Shown here piece by piece: positions 20,210 to 29,717 of a DNA stretch of 64,000 nucleotides. The notes beneath the pieces are model-generated. The model searched no databases, was not told the origin of the DNA, and worked only from the letters and a program-made list of their open reading frames with translations. Source of the DNA: Synaphobranchus kaupii (lineage: Eukaryota > Chordata > Actinopteri > Anguilliformes > Synaphobranchidae). The translations under genes were made by a program, and so were the position numbers. Where the stretch lies: positions 103,607,893 to 103,671,892 of the forward strand of contig CM056380.1 of NCBI GenBank assembly GCA_029718625.1, in the 5' to 3' direction. Numbering within the stretch: the stretch's first letter is position 1; every line of letters starts with the position of its first letter.

Positions 20210-20670
20210 TTAGGGGTCCAAGCACGTAGTGCTGGAACCCTATTGTTTTTGCTGGTTTTATTAGGGGTCCAAGCACATAGTGCTGGAACCCTATTGTTAT
20301 TGCTGGTTTTATTATTATTAGGGGTCCAAGCACGTAGTGCTGGAACCCTATTGTTATTGCTGGTTTTATTATTATTAGGGGTCCAAGCACGTAGTGCTGG
20401 AACCCTATTGTTATTGCTGGTTTTATTATTATTAGGGGTCCAAGCATGTAGTGCTGGAACCCTATTGTTATTGCTGGTTTTATTATTATTATTATTATTA
20501 TTAGGGGTCCAAGCACGTAGTGCTGGAACCCTATTGTTATTGCTGGTTTTATTATTATTAGGGGTCCAAGCACGTAGTGCTGGAACCCTATTGTTATTGC
20601 TGGTTTTATTATTATTAGGGGTCCAAACACGTAGTGCTGGAACCCTATTGTTATTGCTGGTTTTATTATT
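20210..20670 (+). repeat. tandem array of eight ~57-bp hairpin units
   Basis: Eight units begin AGGGGTCCAAGCACGTAGTG, each followed by CTGGAACCCTATTGTTATTG and a (TTA)n spacer of variable length. The unit folds on itself: AGCAC-GTA-GTGCT is a perfect inverted repeat, extended by TCC/GGA and GGG/CCC. In block Q (54285) a single unit stands at the same place, so the array is an expansion of one terminal unit. The stop-free frames on both strands (20120-20788, 20163-20891) are products of the repeat. Confidence 0.92.
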
Positions 20671-21473
20671 ATTCCCACATATGGTACAATTGCAGAAAAA
20701 CCACATGATAACTTTTGCTGAAACTTTGCACACATGTAGACACTGTGACAGGACACATGTACAGCGAATTCCAACCCAATTGACCTGATGGTGGCGCTAT
20801 AGAGACAAAGTGAAATTCTATAATCTTTTTGGTCTATAACTTTTGAACCGTTTAGCCTATCTTCAAAATTCTTGGCAAATAACTTTGCCATTAGGATCTA
20901 TGAGGTCTGCCATATTGGATCTTTTGCAAATTTGCATTTTGTGAAAAACCTATAAAATCAAACTCCTCCGAGACCATTTGACATATCAACATGCAACTCA
21001 CACCCTTTAGTTCAGGGGACGATTCTCTAAAGAAGCACAAAGCGATTTTCCTGATATCCTGATTGCAGTAAGCCAATAAAAACTGTTGTGGGCGTGGCTA
21101 GTCACAAAAACACTAATAACTCTTCAATTATTCAATGGATATTAATAAAATTTGGTTTCTATACTTGCACTGACGTTCTGAGCCAAACTCTAAAGTATTG
21201 GCTCAATAGAATCAAATGGTGGCGCTATAGAGCATAATATATTTTTTAAAATTCATAAAAAATCACCATAATTTTTTAGACATTTAAAACTTGCTGTAGT
21301 GATCAATTTCCTCATCTGGAACATATGTATATCCCATATATGTCGCTGCCATCTTGGATTGGCCGCCATTTTGGAAATGCTATTACCATTTTCCTTCATG
21401 AAAAATCACTGTTGTGTTTTAAACATTGAAAATTATGTGTTGTGATCAATCACTGGGCAGCCACTCGTTATCT

Positions 21474-21541
21474 GTTATGGCTTAGTGGTAAGAGCAATGG
21501 CTGGGTATGTGGGAAACCCGGGTTCAATCCCCACCAGGCAG
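21474..21541 (+). other. tRNA-like module P1
   Basis: An A-box-like TGGCTTAGTGGTAAGAGC is followed 26 bp later by a B-box-like GGTTCAATCCC, the internal promoter layout of RNA polymerase III tRNA genes. The T-arm pairs only three of five positions and I cannot build a convincing acceptor stem, so it is a tRNA-derived relic or SINE-like head, not a working tRNA gene. Confidence 0.5.
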
Positions 21542-21786
21542 GCCCGTCATAGCTTACTTTTCTTTTCAATGAAAACAATGCTGTTATGCTTTTCACACTT
21601 AATAATGTTCTTTTCACATTATTGCAAAGGCGAAGAGATTTTACTATATTAACTATTCACTGTTTCACTAGTACTTAAATGAGTGAAACAAATAAAGTTT
21701 TAATAAAGTATTTTTTCCTGACAAATTCTTCATCAAAAATGCTCCATACCCTCAAATAATTCTCCCTATACAATTAAACATCTGCA

Positions 21787-21855
21787 ATGGCTTTGTGGTT
21801 AGAATTTGTGATTGCCTTCGATGTAGGAGACCCGGGTTCAAATCCCACCAGATAC
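21787..21855 (+). other. tRNA-like module P2
   Basis: A weaker A-box (TGGCTTTGTGGTTAGAA) and a good B-box (GGTTCAAATCC), about 310 bp after P1. Same partial T-arm pairing. Confidence 0.45.
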
Positions 21856-23688
21856 CAAAAGTTGCGTTTCTTTTCGACAACACAGCATGCGCTTTCTCAT
21901 GCTTTTCACATCTACAAATCTTATTTTCACATTAATGGGGTAGGAAACACTAAAACACATTTTCTGAGTTAATATCTAGTCATTGCCTCAGATTGAAGGT
22001 CTCTTTCATGAATGTCTTCTCAAATTATTCAGTTTACCCAGAATTAACTGAAGGTGATGGTCTGAAAACAGTTTGATCTTTTATACATATTCATGTTTAG
22101 ACACTCATGTCATGCAGCTACATGTGTCTCACATATACCGTCCGAGACTCGATTGTAAAAGGAAACCAATGTAACATGATTGCAACAAAATTACAACCTT
22201 TTGCTTGGACCCCGTGCAGTCGCTGCTTTGCAGGTATATTTACATTTTGTTATTTGTGTTTAAAAAAAAATTCAATTGCAGCTGGTCAGGGAGGATACCA
22301 TTATCGTATTGTGTTACCTTCCCTTTGAATGCCAACCAGCTGATTTTCTTTGTTTAAATTACTTTTGTTTTGGAAACTGAACAGGTGCCTGAACCAGAAA
22401 TGTAGCATTTCTCCAGCGACACATGTCAATACAGGTTTATCTTTGGCACCAACAGCATAATCATTGGCTTTATTGGTAACACTTTACTTGAACCCTTCAA
22501 CATAAGGCTGACATAACACTGCCATACACATGACAGTTTTATTTAGTTATGAAAGAAAATTCAATACATTCACCTCATCCACTCTGAGCAATAAACATTC
22601 CTATAAAACCTGTGCATTTCAAACCCACTTTGAGACTGAGTGCCCATCAAGCAGAGGAGCACCAACTGTTTAGTGAGACAAAAAGAGCACAATTGTTCTA
22701 CACTACCGATTTTACCTGATTGAATGAATTCAGCTGTACCTTTCCAAAACTTTGAACAACTATGAAAATCAGCTGGAATCTCATGAGGACATGCACTTTT
22801 TCTTATTTGCTTGACCCTTTTTTAAGGTGAGTTATATACAACAAGATAACTATACATTTACAGGTGGGTAAAGAGTTCTATAAGGACCTGTGAAATATTT
22901 ACTCCTCAAGAATAATACTGGCAACAATATAAAGCAGTCACAGTGCCAAATACAATTTTTCTAATTGAAAGTAGTGTGCAATATCAATAATATCCCATGT
23001 TATGAAAGTTAGGATTCATGTGTTACTAAATGTATATCAATGCACTAACTTCAATTGACAGTTGTCATAACATAAAAGTGTTGCATTTAAAGATAATTTT
23101 ATACTTCAACAGAATAAAATAGTTATCATATTTCTTCCTCAAATACTATGGCCAGACGGGTGAACTTGTACTGTACCATTCTTTTTCTCTTCCACCTTTC
23201 ATGTTGGGGAAATGATGCCACTGTTAGAGAAATGTTCTGTTGAATTGTGAATTTTAGGAAGAACTCTGACTGATGAACTGGAAAGACTACATTTCCTTTG
23301 TATAAATGCTTTGTTTTTATTCTATTTGAAGGAGGGGGGTGGGGATTTATATTTAAGATTATGTTCTCTTTTTTAAATGGTGTGCAGCACCCCCTGCTTC
23401 CAGGGTGTTTGTCAGTGAACTGGATCATGTGACAGGTTACAGAGGTCACTGAGGTCACACTTTCCTCAGGGATCAAAGAACCCTTCTGCTTGGTGTTGAG
23501 AGCTGAATCATCAAATAACAGTATTCCTTAATACCCTGGAAATTAAGAGAAATATGCATTAACACCTTGCACATTAATAGCCTTATGCCTTAACATATAC
23601 ATTGAATAAAATCAGTTTGCAACCTGCATTGTAAAAGAAGTGGGGCCACATGGCAGGCCTTGGTATAAAACAGTCGTCTCAGGGTCTT

Positions 23689-24264
23689 AATTACATTACA
23701 TTACATTACATTCATTTAGCAGACGCTTTTATCCAAAGCGACGTACAATAAGTGCATACAGAGACGTCATCAAGATCACTACAGAACAGACAAGACAAAG
23801 CACATCCTTCCCATAATGTAGTAGCTATCCCTAGTAATGAACATTGACTGTAGTTCACAGTAAGCTGTGGGTAAATCAGCTATACTACACTTCTATTCTA
23901 AATACTATTATAAACTATAACAAACAGACAGGAAAACACAGGGAACTAGTAAACACAGGGAACTGATATTCCTAGGTTAGAATATCAGTCAAGATGGAGT
24001 CTGAAGAGGTGTGTCTTCAGGCTTCGACGGAATGCAGGCAGGGTTCGAGTAGAACGTAGGGGAATGGGAAGTTCATTCCACCACTGAGGAGCTAAGGTGG
24101 AAAAACTCCGCAGTCGGGATGAGCGAGAGCCGTTGACACGGAGGGGGGGGAAGTGCCAGTCGCCCTCCTGTAAAAGAGCGAAGTGGTCGAGCAGGAACAT
24201 AGTTCTGGATTAAGTCCTGCAGGTAGGCGGGGCCTGTCCTATTGGCTGCAGTGTAGGCCAGGGT
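23689..24264 (-). mobile_element. L2-type LINE 3' fragment with (TTACA)n tail
   Basis: The plus-strand start is a (TTACA)n run followed by TTTAGCAGACGCTTTTATCC, the typical end of fish L2-like LINEs; the minus strand then gives an ORF2 C-terminus. It is absent from block Q, where about 180 bp of other sequence (57843-58024) lies in its place, so the insertion was accompanied by a deletion in P. Confidence 0.8.
23985..24250 (-). pseudogene. L2-type ORF2 C-terminal remnant
   Basis: The final ~70 residues show LRSFSTLAPQWWNELPIPLR and a basic tail before the stop at 23985. A preceding frame (24073-24309) gives YLQDLIQNYVPARPLR. These are the two last conserved stretches of L2-type ORF2 proteins; they are out of phase, so at least one indel separates them. 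Upstream catalytic domains are missing. Confidence 0.82.
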
Positions 24265-24668
24265 CAGATATACCCAGAGAACACAGGGCACGAATGTCCC
24301 CACATTCACCTACAGTATATTCTCTCATCTATTTTATAGCTGAAATCACTCAATCAGGGTAAACCATGTAATTTTTCTCTTTATTCTCATCTCTCTTAAT
24401 AAAACGGTTGGTGCTCCTCTGCTTTGATGCTCCGTATGTTGCTAAGTGGGTTTGATTGAAAAAGGCTGCTCCTCCACATGCCAGATGCAATACAAACAGA
24501 GCATCACTCTCACAAACTCTTCTGGAGAGGTTGCAGGTCCTTGTGGAACTCCTTCCCCATCTCTGCACATAAGCATGATCCACCCACAGCAAGTGACACA
24601 TTCTTATTGACAATCATGTGACTGTGACATTTCTTTATTTGACCCCTCCCTGCTGGAAGCTGGGCAAC

Positions 24669-24700
24669 CACGTGTGCTTATCAAGACTATATATAAAAGT
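24669..24700 (+). promoter_or_regulatory. candidate TATA promoter with E-box (block P)
   Basis: CACGTG at 24669-24674 precedes TATATAAAAG near 24689. The same arrangement is kept in block Q (58440-58470). About 85 bp downstream is an ATG in good context followed by a splice donor. Confidence 0.45.
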
Positions 24701-24776
24701 ATTGCCTATACTCAGGCTAGTATAACCAAGGCATTCTTTGATTGAATTCCCCAAGTTTTTCTGTATATGTACAAGA

Positions 24777-24797
24777 ATGGCAGCACAAATAAACAAG
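24777..24797 (+). CDS. possible tiny first coding exon (block P)
   Basis: Downstream of the TATA box, an ATG in the context CAAGAATGG opens seven codons (MAAQINK) that run straight into GTAAGTCAG, a strong splice donor. Block Q has the same exon with nine codons (MAANTQINK), differing by a 6-bp in-frame indel. I do not recognise the protein and cannot find a second exon. It may be the start of a duplicated host gene or of a gene carried by the repeat, or it may be chance. Confidence 0.3.
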
Positions 24798-25334
24798 GTA
24801 AGTCAGAATAAAATTACTATTTCTCTTCATTAAATACTTTACAGCAAGAATAATACAGATATAAAAAATGGATGGCTCAGAACTTTCTCATGTTAAATTA
24901 GATAAAAACTTAAGTCATGCTACTGGATACCAAGCAATAATGAGATTTGAATCATGCAAGTCTGGGTCCCTGGATACCTTTTGAGTCAAAGCTGGATTTT
25001 TACAAACTCATTAAAAAGACATGTCAGATGTGCTAATACTATAAAAGAAAGAAATATGGAAATAGACACAGGCGGACATTGCAGAGTTTAGGAAAAATAG
25101 GTTTATAGGTTTAGGAATATATAGCTGAATAGGTTTAGGAAAAATGCAAGACTTTCAAGTATAAAAAGTTTGTTCCAAACAGTAGAAACGTAAATTGAGT
25201 ATCAGGAAACCTTGCCTTGTTATCCTTTATAAAAACTATGCCATAAGTATACTCAACTAATTCCCAGATAGTGTACTTAAAGTGCACTTTCACTTTACCT
25301 TCCAGAAGTAAACTAAGCTCACTGATTAAAATAT

Positions 25335-26070
25335 ATTTATCAAAAAGTATACTTTTTTTTAGAACTGAATCCCAGATAATACACTTTCATTTAGTTTACA
25401 GAAGTAGCCTTCAAGTTTACTTGAAGTATGAATTATATATAACCAAAGTACTGAAAGTATACTCCGCCATATTTTTTCTTTTTTTAAATATGGCCACAAT
25501 GGAAATCTCCAAGATTAAAAAAAAAATGTTACCGTTAACATCTTTTAAAAAGCATTTATATTTCAGTCTTTGGTGTATTATGCTTTTAGTACTTAGGTCA
25601 AAGACATGAAATGCGTTTTTGTCTGCAAATCCATTATTTTCCTCAAAAAGTATGAAAAAACACAATTAATACAGTAATTACACTCCTCTCCTTTATGAGG
25701 AATTATTTTGCTGAAATACTATAGTTGACATAGTTGCAGAACCTATATAGCTGACTCATTTTGTTTTAATCAGTATAAATAAATAAAAAATAAAATAAAA
25801 GAATTACATATAATTTTTAAAAACGAAGTACAATGGGAAGGCAAAGCACCATGGGTGCAAGCCGATCACCACTGGAAATAGCAGTGTATGTTTTTCCAAA
25901 GCAAAGGGAACCAGTGGTAAACCAAAAATATATGTGTGACCTGACTTAGTTACTTGGAAAAGGTGCTTTCACTTGCTTTGCTTGATCAAGTCAACTACAA
26001 GTAAAAATAAAACATGGTTTTATTCTTGCAATTATGGATTTTCATTTGTATGTTTCTTGGGGGGGTACAC
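25335..26070. other. P-specific AT-rich segment, no gene seen
   Basis: Absent from block Q at 59075. It repeats a nearby motif (CCCAGATAGTGTACTTAAAG near 25263 against CCCAGATAATACACTTTC near 25370), so slippage or local duplication probably shaped it. Confidence 0.5.
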
Positions 26071-26569
26071 TGCAGTAGCATGTTTACCAGTTAGTGCTTC
26101 TAGTCATTTAAAAAGTGAACTACAGTAAGCTGGAGGAACGTTAAGCATAAGTATACTAACATGAGGCATTTTCCTCCAAATACAGTACATACAAATAAGT
26201 AATTTATAAGTGGTATACTTACTGTTTATCCAACAGATAATTATATTAACTGAAAGTATATTTGGATATTTGTTTCAGATATAAGTAAATGCTCAATACA
26301 GAGATTTACAGGTTTATACCTAGGCTTGTGTCATGGATCTGGGCTGGGCTGTGCTGCAGGTACAGCACAATTTTAACTTTTAACCTTAAGATGCAGTGCA
26401 GCACAGCTTTTTTGTGCTGTTGATGGGTAATACAGGAGGACTGGTGTGATGCATGCAACACAGGCATGCAGGATAATAACCTTTACAACTAAAAAAGATT
26501 TAGTATTTAAAGGGCTCTATTTTCCGGCTGGCGCATGGCGGGTGGCGAGCCAGTACATTGGCGAAGTAA

Positions 26570-27215
26570 CATTTTTGGCATGTATTTTCACGCTTCTTAA
26601 GGTTGGTTCTCACCAAATCCGGCGAGGTGCATCGGTTGGACGCATTCTATTCATTTTCTATGGAGAGGATGCGATGCGATCGCGTGGTGCATGATGGATG
26701 TGGAGTGGCGACTGTAGGTGGATTCTCACCAAATCCGGCGACCATGCATGGGGACCCACAGGAACCCCAAACTGTGCGTTTGGTGGGCGGTGCTATTAGA
26801 CGGGTTCAGTAGCCTACGTAGGAACATTAACGACACCTGGTCGTATTCTGCGTTTTCAAACCAGAACTATATGACGGCCTGTTAATAAACTTTCTTTTAT
26901 ACCACTTAAATGGTCCACTAAAAATACATTTCTGAAAACATTTGAGGCGAGAAATAATCTATGCAGTTGCTAATTATTGATTAATATTTGATCTAAAACG
27001 CCTACTTTGACCGTTTGATCCGAGTTTCACGAGCAACGGCAGACACATTAATTTGCCTAAAGTAGGTTTGGAATCTATCCTATTCAAATTCAGAACTGGC
27101 GAACGTCCCACACAGTCGCCGCGCCACATCCATCATGCACCGCGCGATCGCATCCTCTCCATAGAAAATGAATATAATGCGTCTGATCGATGTACCTCGC
27201 CGGATTTGGTGAGAA
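26570..27215. repeat. GC-rich fold-back element, half copy (block P)
   Basis: The segment CACCAAATCCGGCGAGGTGC ... CATGATGGATGTGG (about 26612-26710) is inverted at 27110-27215 (CCACATCCATCATGCACC ... CTCGCCGGATTTGGTG). Block Q carries a more complete palindrome of the same element at 59655-60535. P lacks the second long arm. Confidence 0.75.
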
Positions 27216-27239
27216 TGCACCTTGTGTGGTACGTTCGCC

Positions 27240-27450
27240 CCCAGTCAACACGGTGGACTCGGGCCAATTCCGTTTGAGGCTCGGGGGACTCGGCTTCCAG
27301 TCGGACTCGGGGGGATTCATATGAGCCGAGCTCGTGCCGAATTCGGGATATCGTATCGCTCAGGTTCCGGCAAATACAACTTGGGCCAGTTCCAGTTCGC
27401 CATATTTGGCCCGATTACCATTTTTCTAATCTGGGCCAAGTGAGGTTCTC
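27240..27450. other. GC-rich unclassified segment
   Basis: Repeated words such as GACTCGG, TTGGGCCAG and TTTGGCCCGATT suggest a degenerate simple or transposon-derived repeat. At 27331-27344 is CTCGTGCCGAATTC, the exact complement of a widely used cDNA-library EcoRI adaptor; see findings. No coding frame is recognised. Confidence 0.4.
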
Positions 27451-29654
27451 AGTCGGCTGGTATAATAGAAATTAGTTAGGCTATTTCTTGCAGGGCTGAT
27501 CGAATTTGCTAGTGCATCCCATTGCGAAATCGGCTGACCACTGTGTAGCCTATCCTATAGCCTAATTAATCGTAGACTACTTTATTTGTTAAAAATAATA
27601 GCTAGTAATAGCCTAATTATAATAATAATGCAGCTGAAAGTGCTTTCCAAACACAATAATATAGCCTAATATAGGCCAAAAACATGATAAAACATTGTAG
27701 CCTAAGTCTAGAATAACAAAAATAATAAGCCTAGGCTACGGAAAAGTTAAATAAAATCAACATTAGCCTATATAATTATATAGGATGAACATGCACAATA
27801 TTGAATGACAAAAGCTGCGGTCACTAAAGCAGTGTTTTCAATGCTGCTCCTGTAGGCTACTTGATTATCCGTTCTAATATTTTCTCAACACGGTCACTGA
27901 TATCATCACATGCAGGACAAACGGAAACCAACAATAAAGTTAAATGTTTGTGGTCATCATGGTGTCCTTTTTTGAGGAGTGTTATCCCATTTAATTAGCG
28001 TATTTCAAGGGCTACCCATCTGCTATGCTACCACCGCAACAAGCAAGCAGTTCTGCAGTCAGCTCGAGGATATTTTGAAGTTCAACTGAAACTGCACGAG
28101 ATAGTCTCTCACTCTCAGATCGTCTCCTGAGGACAACATACAGAATTGAGTAAGTAGCCTACGTTTCTTTCTTCTAAATAACTTATAGCGTAAATAAGTA
28201 TAATGTCCAATTGAAATTTTCTTGTCAGATTAAGTGATCACCCATACTTGGATTTTCTGTAAATAAACCTACTGTTTGCAAAATTCAGCTGTGGGTTGTC
28301 TTCAACATACTAACGTTAGCTACTTGCTAACGTTAGGCTACCTGAGGTAAAAGTTAGCTAACGTTAGCGAATTTGTTTCGTTACCTAGCTAATGTTATAG
28401 CTACCTATACCTACCTAGCTAAATATATATATACACACACACGTAATTTTCAGGTGTATAGGAATGTAAAAGCTGCTATATGTTTCATTGTCACTAACAA
28501 TTATGTCATTGTCGTCTACGATTCTCTGTCCACTCCCCGCCTGAATATCAGAATCTTCCTCTGCAGTGTGTGGCGATACCGATAGCATACTGAATGTGAG
28601 TATTAAGCAGTTTTTACACTGCTAACGTCAGTGTTTCCAATTAATGTATAAAAAAATGTTTTATGCATTTATTGTCTGTGACGGTGGCAAGATGAAGGTT
28701 GCGGCGGAATTTTAGGGGTAAATAATTTCAAAGAAACATGTTTGGGACGTCGACAACTACCACTGTAGGGAGGTCGAACGTTCTGCCCGCAATGTAATCA
28801 CAATGGGCATTCCACACACAAAACAAAAAACAAAATTGACGTCTGGGCTCATTTCAACATGTCATTTAACAAGGAAATCTACTAAACGAGAGTAGATAAA
28901 GCTATTAATTTGTTTCAGACGTGTACTTACACTTCAACAATGTTATTTTTTTACTTTAGAAGCCAGAAATTATTACGCTAATGTGACTGTTTACGAGCAT
29001 TTGTGCCTATACTTAACGCTGTACCGAAATCAATGGGGTCATTATAAAACATCCGACCACATTGAAGTCGTCAATACACATTTTATTACAGGAAAAACTC
29101 ACTGTGAAATGTTTTAGGTGTTAATCGATCGGTATGTATCGATACTTTCGTCTATTTAGGTGTCCTGAAAACGTTACATGTGCTGCGCGTCCTGCGGGAC
29201 TTAGAATTCTACAGCCACTTCAGAAGCAAAATGGCACCAAAAAAATAAGGCACTCGGGTCCGTGTATCATTCGTTCGTTCGTTCGTTCGTTCGTTCATTC
29301 ATTCATTATCTGACTGGTTGAGAGAAACGAGAAAACAACTTGTTTTTTTGTTTTTTCGTTTTTGTCTAAGAGAGGGGATGAAAGAATTCAGCCCGAATTC
29401 TCGTTATTTCATTCTTAGGCATGAAACCAAATTTACAGTTGATATATTAAATATGTTCTATATTATATTACGTGACTTCTAAAATACTTTAACTTTCGTT
29501 ATATGGAAAAAAACACTTTTTTTGTTTTCACATGTATTTTGCGCTCTACCGCTAAGTGCGACTTGCAGACCGTTTTACCAGCTCGCGTCACATATTATTG
29601 ATTTTATGACAAGTTAGAACTAGTCCTTCAATATAGAATGTTAATGTGTTTTAG
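27451..29654. other. 5' flank of the CACTA transposase; no protein gene seen
   Basis: AT-rich with TAACGTTAGC-type short palindromes at 28310-28370 and a (TTCG)n/(TTCA)n microsatellite at about 29273-29307. A possible non-coding exon ends at a strong donor (GTAAGT at 28150), and AG-bounded sequence resumes at 29655 just before the transposase ATG; these could be joined as 5' UTR. Confidence 0.4.
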
Positions 29655-29717
29655 GCCCAGTGTCAAGTGCCATCCACATCGCCTATCCATCTCTAGCAAG
29701 TCTCTCAATACTACCAA

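Larger units (their letters stand above)
20210..27239 (+). repeat. block P: long duplicated segment (homologue of 54285-60174)
   Basis: Block P and block Q are co-linear over about 6-7 kb in the same orientation. Shared landmarks in order are the hairpin unit, tRNA-like modules, the CATGTCATGCAGCTACATGT segment, the AGAGGTCACTGAGGTCACAC segment, a TATA promoter with a short ATG exon, and a GC-rich fold-back. P alone has the unit expansion, an L2 fragment (23689-24264) and ~740 bp at about 25335-26070. Homology stops at 27239/60174. Fragments of it also occur near the window start and at 9930. Confidence 0.9.

Noticed and set aside
20210..20670. CRISPR-like array of repeats with spacers
   Set aside because: The 'spacers' are variable (TTA)n runs, not unique sequence; the setting is a vertebrate repeat and no cas genes exist.
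20120..20891. 222- and 242-codon frames on opposite strands
   Set aside because: Products of the hairpin tandem array; hydrophobic Leu or Ile runs come from the (TTA)n spacers.
21474..21541. A functional tRNA gene
   Set aside because: A- and B-boxes are present but the T-stem mispairs at two positions and no acceptor stem or terminator could be built.
24350..24613. 87-codon minus frame conserved in blocks P and Q
   Set aside because: Conservation is explained by the duplication itself; no domain is recognised and the promoter-exon signals run on the other strand.
28761..28790. CACTGTAGGGAGG as the left end of the CACTA element
   Set aside because: It has the right first bases, but I found no matching inverted end downstream and no target duplication.
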